Assembly (NCBI GenBank): GCA_017478855.1
Contig: JAFVCX010000036.1
Span: forward strand, 1-64,000
Source: Muribaculaceae bacterium
GTDB lineage: Bacteria; Bacteroidota; Bacteroidia; Bacteroidales; Muribaculaceae
DNA length: 64,000 nucleotides
Direction: 5' to 3'
The notes under the pieces are model-generated. The model was given only the letters and a program-made list of their open reading frames with translations. It was not told where the DNA came from and did not search any database. A program made the position numbers and the translations under genes. Position 1 is the first letter of the stretch. Every line of letters starts with the position of its first letter. Below are positions 18,316 to 26,020 of this stretch, in pieces.

Positions 18316-18338
18316 ATCCACAAACGATGCTTGTGGAT
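18316..18338. repeat. Inverted repeat between sigma and fecR genes
   Basis: Two 8-bp perfect arms, ATCCACAA and TTGTGGAT, are separated by 7 bp. They lie in the 119-bp gap after the sigma gene. The arms resemble an inverted pair of DnaA-box-like sites, but also suit a regulator operator or a short mRNA hairpin. On the minus strand an A/T-rich stretch follows, without a clear T-run. Confidence 0.5.
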
Positions 18339-18366
18339 TACAGGTTTCTTCTCATTTTTATGATTT

Positions 18367-18939
18367 TCATTGCCACCAGTCGGGTACGATGGCGAGCATC
18401 AGGCTCAGTAATCCCAATTTTTCACGCAAAAACGACACCGTGCGGTGTATTTGGGTCGAAACCGTCTTGTTGCTGATGTGCAAAGCCTCGGCCACCTCTT
18501 TGTTGGTCATGCCGTCGCGCCAGCGCATCATGAAGATGAGGCGGCGCTTCTCAGGCAACTCGGCCAGCAAGGCCAGAATGCGCTGCTCGATGGCCTGATG
18601 GGTGAGGTCGGCCTCAACGGTCATTTCATAACGGTCGGGCTGCGACGAGGCGGCACTCTGCACAAACCGCAACGCAATGGCGGCACTGCGCAGTTCTTTT
18701 AGCAAAAAATTACGGGCTATTGTGTAGATGAAAGGGGCTATCGGGCGAGTGGCATCTATCTGCTCACGAACGTCCCACAAACGCACAAACGTGTTTTGTG
18801 TCACATCGCGTGCAAGCTCCTCGTCAGAAGTCATGGTCAGCACAAAATTAAACACTTTTCCCACATAAGTGTCATATATTTGCCTGAATGCGGCAAGGTC
18901 GCCTTGCACAAATGCCTCTATGTGGCCACATATATCCAT
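18367..18939 (-). CDS. ECF-type RNA polymerase sigma-70 factor
   Basis: Extracytoplasmic-function sigma factor of 190 residues, predicted to transcribe the susC locus when FecR releases it. Region 2 spans about residues 12-80 (FRQIYDTYVGKVFNFV, DVTQNTFVRLW, PFIYTIARNFLL). Region 4 spans about 125-180 (LPEKRRLIFMMRWRDGMTN, EVAEALHISNKTVSTQI helix-turn-helix). I chose the ATG at 18939 (MDICGHIEAF) because the longer frame to 19005 adds a Cys/Phe-rich non-homologous tail and would overlap the promoter at 18950-18981. That promoter leaves only a few bases of leader. It is divergent from the barrel gene at 19224. Confidence 0.92.
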   Translation of the reverse strand: MDICGHIEAFVQGDLAAFRQIYDTYVGKVFNFVLTMTSDEELARDVTQNTFVRLWDVREQIDATRPIAPFIYTIARNFLLKELRSAAIALRFVQSAASSQPDRYEMTVEADLTHQAIEQRILALLAELPEKRRLIFMMRWRDGMTNKEVAEALHISNKTVSTQIHRTVSFLREKLGLLSLMLAIVPDWWQ

Positions 18940-18949
18940 TGCAACACGG

Positions 18950-18981
18950 CAAAAATAGCAAAACCCGTCCAAAAAAGCAAA
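18950..18981 (-). promoter_or_regulatory. Bacteroidetes-type promoter of the ECF sigma gene
   Basis: Minus-strand TTTG (18981-18978), 20 bp spacer, TATTTTTG (18957-18950), matching the sigma-ABfr consensus TTTG-N19/20-TAnnTTTG. Transcription should begin around 18943, which is only about four bases before the ATG at 18939. Confidence 0.65.
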
Positions 18982-19158
18982 CTTTTGTTCCAAAAAATCA
19001 CACATTCTTGCCCACAGTCACTTGATTTTATTTTGAAGGTAGAGATTCTCGAAAAACGGGTTTTGCGCAAAAGGCATTGAAACAAGTGATAATGACAGCA
19101 TAAAAATAGTCTTTTTTCGGGGCTTTGTCTATAAAATTTACCCAAAAGTATAGTACAT

Positions 19159-19189
19159 TTTGTGGGTTGCGCGATTTGCACTACTTTTG
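19159..19189 (+). promoter_or_regulatory. Bacteroidetes-type promoter of the barrel gene
   Basis: TTTG (19159-19162), 19 bp, TACTTTTG (19182-19189), an exact match to the Bacteroidetes housekeeping consensus. It lies 35 bp before the ATG at 19224 and gives a leader of roughly 28 nt. It is divergent from the sigma promoter at 18950-18981. Confidence 0.75.
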
Positions 19190-19223
19190 CATCGTGAGAA
19201 TCTATACATGACTTTTTAGCACA

Positions 19224-22172
19224 ATGAAACAGTTGAAAACTTGGGTGCTCATCACCCTTATGCTGCTTAGCGGCCAAGCTTTTGCCGCCACTATCAACGG
19301 CATTCTCGTGGATGCCGCCGACACCACCGCCCTCATAGGTGCCTCGGTGAAGCTGCTGCGTGCCACTAAAGACAGCACACTCGTGAAAGGCACAGCCACC
19401 GATGCCAATGGCGTCTTTAATCTCAAAGGCGTGGGAGCCGGACACTATGTAATCAAATTTTCCTATATAGGCTACAATGAAGTGAGCCGCCGCGTGACGG
19501 TGGGAGCCGATGGCCGTGATGTGAATCTGGGTGCCATCGCACTGAGCACCAACTCGGTGATGCTCAAGGAAACCACCGTGGTGGGAATCAAGTCGCCCAT
19601 TGTGGTGAAAGAAGATACCATCGAGTTTAATGCCGACACCTACAAGACGCAGGCCAACGCCGTGGTAGAAGATTTGCTCAAACGGCTGCCCGGCGTGGAA
19701 GTGGGGAGCGACGGCAAAATCACCGCCAATGGCCAAGAAGTGAAGAAGATTCTCATCGACGGCAAGGAATTTTTCAGCGACGACCCCACCGTTGCTTCAA
19801 AAAACATTCCCGCCGACATGGTGAACAAGCTGCAAGTGATTGACCGAAAAAGCGACTTGGCTCGACTCACCGGTGTGGACGACGGTGAAAACGAAACCGT
19901 CATCAATCTCACCGTGAAGCCCGGCATGGCCAACGGATGGTTTGGCACCGTGAACGCAGGCTATGGCACCGATGACCGCTATGCCGGCAATGTGATGGCC
20001 AATTATTTTCACAACGGAAACCAACTCACCCTGCTGGCCGGCGGTAACAATACCAACAGTCTGGGCTTTACCGATGGCGGCGCACAGCGCTTCCAGCGTT
20101 TTGGTGGCGACAGAGGCATCACGCGGTCGCAAAACGTGGGCATCAACTTCAATGCCGGCAGCACCGAGGACGAGCATTTTCGCGTGGGCGGCGACCTGAT
20201 GTATAGCCACAGCGACCGCGACACACGCACACAGCGCAATCGCCAATATCTTTTCACCGACTCTACCAGCTACTACAACGCAGCCACAAAGGCTCGTGAC
20301 AAAGGACACAACTTGCGGGGCGACTTCCGCCTGAAGTGGGAAATCGACACCCTCAACACCTTTGAGATCCGTCCTAATTTCTCACTCAATTTCAGCAAGA
20401 GCACCAACCAAGAAACCTCCAACACGCTGGCCGGCGATGCGGCCATGTCGCCCGTGAACCAGAGCAACAGCAACTATCGCAACGACGGCAGCAGCTACGA
20501 GTTTGGCTCATGGATGGTGTATAACCACAAGTTTGCCTCACATCCGGGTCGCAGCTGGAGCTTGAACTTGAATTATCGCTACAGCAAGGTGAATGAAGAC
20601 GGCAACACCTACACGCGCAACCTTTATTATCGCCCCGTGGAGCACGATTCCATCATCGACCAAGTGTACGTCAACAACCGCAACACCAACACCGTGGGCG
20701 GAAGAATCTCGTGGACAGAGCCGCTGGGCAACGTGCGCAATGCCCGATTCTTGGAGCTTGCCTATCGTGGCAACTATCGTTATAGCAAGGCCGACAAGGC
20801 CGTCTATGACATTGAGCGCGGCTTGGTATCGCCCGCGCCACAAGTGTTCATGTGGAACCTGATGGGCAATGAGAGCGTGCGCGAAATGATTGCCGAGCGT
20901 TACGCTCCCACCATTTTGGGCGACAACGCTCTGCTGGCGCAAGCCATCGAGCAAGAATTAGGCCCTGAGCTCAGCCGCGCCTTCAATGAGCGGTTGAGCA
21001 ACAGTTTTCGCAATAAATTCTTCGACCAGTCGTTCCAAGTGGGCTTCCGCCAAGTGCGCAAGGCCTACAATCTGAATCTGGGCCTGCAACTGCAAAGTGC
21101 CATGAGCAGTAGCCGCGACCTCATCAATTCGGCACGCGACATTCCCAGCCGCTGGGCGTGGACGGTGGCACCCTACGCGCGACTGCGCTATAAATTCACT
21201 CGCACACGCAACTTGAACGTTGACTACCGCATGCGCTCCAGCCAACCCTCCATCACACAGTTGCAACCTGTGGCCGACGAGAGCAATCCGCTCAACATCG
21301 TGGTGGGTAACCCTGAGCTGAAACCCACTTTCATTCATCGTTTGAATGTGCGTTTCCAAGATTTTGCCACCCTTGCGCAGCGCAGCATCATGGCTATGCT
21401 CAATGTGAACTATGAGCAAAACAGCATCATTTCCACCACCGACTACAACGCCACCACAGGCGGGCGCACCACGTCGTACGCCAACGTGAACGGCGTGTGG
21501 AACGCCATGGCGATGAACATGCTCAGCATGCCTTTCGGTGCCAGCAAGACGTGGTATTTCTCCTCGCACGCCTTTGCCCGTTATAGCGTCACAAAAGGTT
21601 ACAACAACGGCAACTACAATCGCAGTGGTTCTTTCAGCGTCAATTATTCGCCCGGTCTGGCCTATCGCAACGATGTATTTGACCTTGAAATCCGACCTCG
21701 CTATGGGTTCCAAACGACCCACAACACCGTGCAGACGGCCAGCGACCGCAATGTGCACACCTATGGCGGCCAGTTCAACGGCACCTACTCGGCTCCCTTC
21801 GGCCTCGTCATCAGCACCGATCTTAATTATAGTGCCACCAGTGGCTACAGCGCGGGCTACGACACCAAGCAGTGGCTGTGGAACGGCTCCATCGCCTATC
21901 AGTTCCTTGCCGGCAAGAAGGCTTCACTCATGCTCTCGGTCTACGACATCTTGGGGCAGCGCAAGAGCATCAACCGCAACGTGACGGCCAACTATATCGA
22001 AGATGTGGCCTACAACTCGCTCACTCGCTACGGCATGGTGACCTTCACCTATCGGTTCACCACATTCAAGAAAGGTGAGCAGCCTCAAAACCGCAACGAG
22101 GGATGGGGTCCCGGGCGTGGTCCCGGAGGTCCCGGCGGACGAGGAGGCTGGGGTGGCGGACGGAGGTTCTAA
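19224..22172 (+). CDS. TonB-dependent receptor-like outer membrane beta-barrel protein
   Basis: Outer-membrane protein of 982 residues. Signal peptide 1-21 (LLSGQAFA); carboxypeptidase-regulatory-like domain about 22-110 (INGILVDAADTTALIGASVKL); plug-like segment about 120-235 (EDLLKRLPGVEVGSDGKI, ILIDGKEFF); then a barrel of the OMP_b-brl_3 type. It lacks SusC signatures and has no SusD partner, so it is more likely a peptide or cofactor receptor, or a structural barrel, than a glycan importer. The extreme C-terminus is odd: after the last strand (TFTYRFTTF) comes a tail of about 35 residues rich in Gly, Arg, Pro and Trp. It is transcribed away from the sigma gene from its own promoter. Confidence 0.85.
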   Translation: MKQLKTWVLITLMLLSGQAFAATINGILVDAADTTALIGASVKLLRATKDSTLVKGTATDANGVFNLKGVGAGHYVIKFSYIGYNEVSRRVTVGADGRDVNLGAIALSTNSVMLKETTVVGIKSPIVVKEDTIEFNADTYKTQANAVVEDLLKRLPGVEVGSDGKITANGQEVKKILIDGKEFFSDDPTVASKNIPADMVNKLQVIDRKSDLARLTGVDDGENETVINLTVKPGMANGWFGTVNAGYGTDDRYAGNVMANYFHNGNQLTLLAGGNNTNSLGFTDGGAQRFQRFGGDRGITRSQNVGINFNAGSTEDEHFRVGGDLMYSHSDRDTRTQRNRQYLFTDSTSYYNAATKARDKGHNLRGDFRLKWEIDTLNTFEIRPNFSLNFSKSTNQETSNTLAGDAAMSPVNQSNSNYRNDGSSYEFGSWMVYNHKFASHPGRSWSLNLNYRYSKVNEDGNTYTRNLYYRPVEHDSIIDQVYVNNRNTNTVGGRISWTEPLGNVRNARFLELAYRGNYRYSKADKAVYDIERGLVSPAPQVFMWNLMGNESVREMIAERYAPTILGDNALLAQAIEQELGPELSRAFNERLSNSFRNKFFDQSFQVGFRQVRKAYNLNLGLQLQSAMSSSRDLINSARDIPSRWAWTVAPYARLRYKFTRTRNLNVDYRMRSSQPSITQLQPVADESNPLNIVVGNPELKPTFIHRLNVRFQDFATLAQRSIMAMLNVNYEQNSIISTTDYNATTGGRTTSYANVNGVWNAMAMNMLSMPFGASKTWYFSSHAFARYSVTKGYNNGNYNRSGSFSVNYSPGLAYRNDVFDLEIRPRYGFQTTHNTVQTASDRNVHTYGGQFNGTYSAPFGLVISTDLNYSATSGYSAGYDTKQWLWNGSIAYQFLAGKKASLMLSVYDILGQRKSINRNVTANYIEDVAYNSLTRYGMVTFTYRFTTFKKGEQPQNRNEGWGPGRGPGGPGGRGGWGGGRRF

Positions 22173-22263
22173 AAACACCTTCCACTCATCCAAATCGCCA
22201 TTTATATCTAAAGGGCTTTCCTTTCTGGCCGCCAAATCTGAATGGGGATCAGGAAACGGCATT

Positions 22264-22300
22264 AAAAATGCGACCTATATCATCCGGTATCGGTCGCATT
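22264..22300 (-). terminator. Intrinsic terminator downstream of ftsZ
   Basis: Nine-bp perfect arms (AATGCGACC at 22267-22275 and its complement at 22292-22300), with further weaker pairs in the loop, are followed on the minus strand by a TTTTTA run. It lies about 110 bp past the ftsZ stop. Read on the plus strand it could also stop transcripts from the barrel gene, though no T-run follows there. The rest of 22173-22409 shows no gene. Confidence 0.7.
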
Positions 22301-22409
22301 CGTCTTTCATGCGCAACACAACGAAAATGAGAGACGGACGTGTTTCACAACTCTTCCGCCTCTCGTGTAATTACAAAAAATAATCGTTGCTATTAGTAAT
22401 GTTTATTAG

Positions 22410-23774
22410 TTATTCTCCAAAATTGATGGTGCCGCTGGTGCCCGACTTCTTGGGCGACTTGGCATCGGGCATCACACGCGCCGGTTGCGCGGCCACGGCA
22501 GCCACATGGCGTTTCTCGCGGATGGCCGTTTTCTCGTCGGGTTTGCGTTTATAGGTGGGAGTGCGCTCCAGCAGGTCGATTAACTCGTCGTTATCCACAT
22601 CTTCAGCCGTGAGCAAGAAGAACTGGGCTTCGTCGCGTCTGCGCTGCGACTCGGCCAGCGCGGCCGCTCCATATTCTCCCTTCATGCGCTCCAAGCCATT
22701 ATCGATCGACTCGGCCACCTCGGTGCGGCGTGGCGAGTGGGTGACGCGAGGTTGCGGCTCGGGAGCCTCGCCTTCGAGCGACACATTGAATCCTGCCGCC
22801 AGCACAGTGATTTTGATTCGGTCGTCGAGTGTCGTGTCGTGAGCATAGCCGGTGATCACGTCCACATCGGGGTCGAAATTGGCCATAAATTCCTCCACTT
22901 CGCGAAGCTCTTGTGCCTTGAATGGATTTTCGCTCTCCGGGTTATAATAGATGTTGATGAGAATTCGGCGAGAGCCATACACATCGCGGTTTTTCAGCAA
23001 TGGCGATTCAAGCGCGTCTTCAATTGCCTTGGTCACGCGGCGCTCTCCCTCGCCATAGCCACTGCTGATGATGGCCACACCGCCATCGCGCAAGGTGGTG
23101 TTCACGTCTTCAAAGTCCACATTCACCTTGCCCGAGGCCGTGATCAGGTCGCTGATGCTGCGAGCTGCAGTAGAGAGCGTGTCGTCGGCTTTGCCAAAGG
23201 CGTTGTCGAAGTCCAGATCGGGGTAGATGTCGGTCAGTCGCTGGTTGTTGATAATGAGCAATGCATCCACATATTTGCTCATTTCGTCGGCTCCGGCAAG
23301 AGCCTTGAGAATCTTCTTTTGGCCTTCAAAGAGGAAAGGAATGGTCACGATACCCACCGTGAGCACACCTTTTTCATGGGCTATCTTAGCCACCACCGGA
23401 GCGGCACCTGTTCCTGTGCCGCCGCCCATACCGGCCGTGATGAAGACCATCTTGGTGCCGTCGTCGAAGAGAGCGGCAATGTCCTCGGCACTCTCCTCGG
23501 CCGCAGCTTTGGCCTTTTCGGGCTTGTTGCCCGCACCACGACCACCACAGGTGTTGGGGCCTATGAGCAACCTATTGGGCACGGGCGACATGTTGAGCGC
23601 CTGCCTATCAGTATTGAGCACGACAAACGAAACACCTTCCACATTTTGTCCCCACATGTGGTTGATGGCGTTGTTGCCGCCGCCACCCACACCCACCACT
23701 TTAATGATTGTGGGGTTGGTAGAGCCTACTTGGAAACCCGGATTTTCTGATATATTGTTGATATTAGGTCTCAT
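22410..23774 (-). CDS. ftsZ: Cell division protein FtsZ
   Basis: Tubulin-like GTPase that forms the division ring; 454 residues, with the long C-terminal linker common in Bacteroidetes. The GTP-binding glycine loop is GMGGGTGTGAAPV. The N-terminal nucleotide motif is VVGVGGGGNNAINHM, and the T7-loop region (DFEDVNTTLRDGG) is present. Where many homologues read LGxGAGxxPE, this one reads TCGGRGAGNKPEKA, a local change near the nucleotide pocket. Residues about 335-454 are a low-order charged linker ending TSGTINFGE, where a conserved tail for FtsA binding would be expected. It is the last gene of the division cluster, 44 bp after ftsA. Confidence 0.97.
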   Translation of the reverse strand: MRPNINNISENPGFQVGSTNPTIIKVVGVGGGGNNAINHMWGQNVEGVSFVVLNTDRQALNMSPVPNRLLIGPNTCGGRGAGNKPEKAKAAAEESAEDIAALFDDGTKMVFITAGMGGGTGTGAAPVVAKIAHEKGVLTVGIVTIPFLFEGQKKILKALAGADEMSKYVDALLIINNQRLTDIYPDLDFDNAFGKADDTLSTAARSISDLITASGKVNVDFEDVNTTLRDGGVAIISSGYGEGERRVTKAIEDALESPLLKNRDVYGSRRILINIYYNPESENPFKAQELREVEEFMANFDPDVDVITGYAHDTTLDDRIKITVLAAGFNVSLEGEAPEPQPRVTHSPRRTEVAESIDNGLERMKGEYGAAALAESQRRRDEAQFFLLTAEDVDNDELIDLLERTPTYKRKPDEKTAIREKRHVAAVAAQPARVMPDAKSPKKSGTSGTINFGE

Positions 23775-23818
23775 GTTTTTTTGCTTTATTTTGTTAGTAA
23801 TTGCAGAAGATGGTGATG

Positions 23819-25120
23819 TTATTCGTTCTCATCTGCGTCGTCCTCAGTCATGAGATTCGCAAACTTGTTGCCAAAGTTTCTGAACCAGTTTGACCGCGAT
23901 TTTTTCTCTGGTTTGGGTTCCGGATCCTTGTTACGCTCGGACACTTCCGGCTCTTTAATCACCACTGGGCCATCATCGTAGATTCTGCGCTCCACGCAGG
24001 TTTCTCCCGGCTTAATCAGCTCGGCAGCCTTGAGCAAGAGCGAGAACACCTCGATGTATTCGGTGTGATTGTAGTTGTGGTTCAGAATATTGAGCGACTG
24101 TGGCTGGTGCCCCATGCGCACATTGAGGTTCATCGTTTCCTCGATTTTCTTGGCCAGCCCTTGCAGTTGCGAGGCTCCGCCTATCACCACCACGGTGCGA
24201 ATATCGTCGGTGCTCATGCCGGCCAGCGTGAGCTGGTTTTTGATGTTGGCAAGAATCTCACTGTTGCGGGCAGCAATATAATTGGCGGCATCCTTTGTGC
24301 TCACCCCCTCTATCACCATGTTGTCCACATGATCGGGGTCAAGCGGGTTGTTGATATTTTTCTTTACACGCTCGGCTGTGTCTTCGAGCACGCTCATGCC
24401 ATTGGTGATGTCACGCGTGATGTTGCGCCCACCCAGTGGCAGTGTGGCCATATAGGCCAGCTCGCCATCTTTATAGATGCTCACGGCCGTGGTTTCAGCA
24501 CCCATATCGATGAGCATGCAGCCCAGCCGGTCGTTATCGGTGAGCACTTGCTCGGCCACCGCCAGTGGAGTGACAATGTAGTCTTTCACCTTAATGCCAA
24601 AGTTGGTGACACGCGTGAGGTTTTGCTTCAGTGTGGGGCGCGCCACAATCAGGTTGGCCTTTATTTTGATGGTTTCGCCATAAAGTCCCACCGGGTCATC
24701 GGTCGTGTTTTTATCCACCGAGTAGGAGCGAGGCACCACGTCCACGGTTTCGTAGTTTTTCACCGTTTCGCGAGCCACCTCACGAATGATGCTGTCCACC
24801 GTTTCGGGCGTGATGGGCTTGGTGGCATCGATGGCGCGGCTTTTTTCTTTCACCACACTGTGCAGTGAGCGTCCGCTCATGCCCACATAGATTTCGGTGA
24901 TGCGGCCTGCGGCGCGGTCTTCGAGGTTCTTGAGCATGCGGTTGATGCTGCTTTTCACATTTTCCACATTCTGCACGATGCCATAACGCACGCAGTTGTT
25001 GAGTTTTTCCTCAACGAGATGTATCACCGACACCATCCCCGACTGGGATTTCTCGGCGATGGCACCCACAATTTTTGAGCTGCCTATTTCAAATGCTACG
25101 ATATATTGGTTTTGTTCCAT
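23819..25120 (-). CDS. ftsA: Cell division protein FtsA
   Basis: Actin-like ATPase that anchors FtsZ to the membrane; 433 residues. Actin-fold motifs are visible: YIVAFEIGSSKIVGAIAE (phosphate 1), GCMLIDMGAETTAVSIYKDG (phosphate 2) and VVVIGGASQLQGLAKKI (adenosine). The C-terminus has a basic-aromatic amphipathic helix (NWFRNFGNKFANLM), the expected membrane-targeting sequence, followed by a short acidic tail (EDDADENE) that many homologues lack. It starts 30 bp after the ftsQ stop and precedes ftsZ by 44 bp. Call is firm. Confidence 0.96.
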   Translation of the reverse strand: MEQNQYIVAFEIGSSKIVGAIAEKSQSGMVSVIHLVEEKLNNCVRYGIVQNVENVKSSINRMLKNLEDRAAGRITEIYVGMSGRSLHSVVKEKSRAIDATKPITPETVDSIIREVARETVKNYETVDVVPRSYSVDKNTTDDPVGLYGETIKIKANLIVARPTLKQNLTRVTNFGIKVKDYIVTPLAVAEQVLTDNDRLGCMLIDMGAETTAVSIYKDGELAYMATLPLGGRNITRDITNGMSVLEDTAERVKKNINNPLDPDHVDNMVIEGVSTKDAANYIAARNSEILANIKNQLTLAGMSTDDIRTVVVIGGASQLQGLAKKIEETMNLNVRMGHQPQSLNILNHNYNHTEYIEVFSLLLKAAELIKPGETCVERRIYDDGPVVIKEPEVSERNKDPEPKPEKKSRSNWFRNFGNKFANLMTEDDADENE

Positions 25121-25150
25121 GATGTTGTGTGATGTTATTTCTTTTTGTCT

Positions 25151-26020
25151 TTACTGTCTTTTGGGGATGGGTTGGGATTTGGCCTTCTCGGCGGCCAGCG
25201 TGTGGTTGTCGTCGTCCACAGCGATGGTCTGCAGGTCAAGGTCGGGTTCATCGTCGCTGGCATCATAAGGCACATCCACCTTCACCGCTTTGGTGCGGCG
25301 CGTAGCCACCACTTGTCCGTGCCATTTCACCGATATGGTGTCATAGTTCTCCCATCCCATCGAGGGCATCACCTTGCGGTAGAAGAGCTGCAACTTGGCA
25401 AACTTCTTGTCATAGCCGCTGGCATCGCCCATGTTCACTATGTGCCCATAGATGGTGGGCACCACAAAGATGTTGTTGCTGTCGCGCACACTGATCATTC
25501 CCACCAGTGCGCTCAACAGCGAATCGCGCTCCACATATTCAATCATGGGCAAAAGCCGCGTGACGGGATATTGGAGGGTGAAGTGCCCTTGCACCACGGG
25601 CACATCGGCGTGATAATTGGCCGTGGCAGTCATGCGCTTACCGTTGCGGTTCACATAGTAACTGTCGTCGCCGTCAAACACACGCGCCACCGGTATCAGC
25701 TGGGTGACTCGCACGAGCAACCGCCCGTTTTGAGCCTTCACGCACTCCACTTTTTCGAGGAAATCGCTGCGTCCCAGCACCTCTTCGATGAGGCTGGCAT
25801 CGATTTGCCACATGGGCTTGCCTATCACCTTGAAGCCGTTTCGACCCAAATCCTCAATGATGCCCTGCGGCGTGACGAAGAGTGTGCTGTCGGCATTCTC
25901 AATCACCACATCCACCGCCACGCATCGTTCATCGGCCGCTTTTTGGTGTGCCCAACGAATTGCCATAACGAGCAATCCGCTGAATATTAGCAGAATGATA
26001 TATTGGATGAGTCGTTTCAA
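25151..26020 (-). CDS. ftsQ: Cell division protein FtsQ
   Basis: Bitopic divisome protein of 289 residues. One N-terminal membrane segment (residues about 5-20, IQYIILLIFSGLLVMAI) precedes a periplasmic POTRA-like domain (about 30-105) and the FtsQ/DivIB beta domain (LLPMIEYVERDSLLSALVG). The start appears to be a TTG at 26020: its last two bases overlap the murC stop in the sequence TTGA, and no in-frame ATG lies nearby upstream. The C-terminus is acidic then basic (DASDDEPDLDLQTIAVDDD). It sits between murC and ftsA as in other Bacteroidales. Sequence conservation in FtsQ is low, so the call leans on position and topology. Confidence 0.88.
   Translation of the reverse strand: MKRLIQYIILLIFSGLLVMAIRWAHQKAADERCVAVDVVIENADSTLFVTPQGIIEDLGRNGFKVIGKPMWQIDASLIEEVLGRSDFLEKVECVKAQNGRLLVRVTQLIPVARVFDGDDSYYVNRNGKRMTATANYHADVPVVQGHFTLQYPVTRLLPMIEYVERDSLLSALVGMISVRDSNNIFVVPTIYGHIVNMGDASGYDKKFAKLQLFYRKVMPSMGWENYDTISVKWHGQVVATRRTKAVKVDVPYDASDDEPDLDLQTIAVDDDNHTLAAEKAKSQPIPKRQ

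Noticed and set aside
22591..22599. Perfect TTATCCACA DnaA boxes inside ftsZ (22591), murG (27774) and the radical SAM gene (38189).
   Set aside because: Each is single, lies in coding sequence encoding a common Val-Asp-Asn codon run, and has no neighbouring boxes or AT-rich tract.
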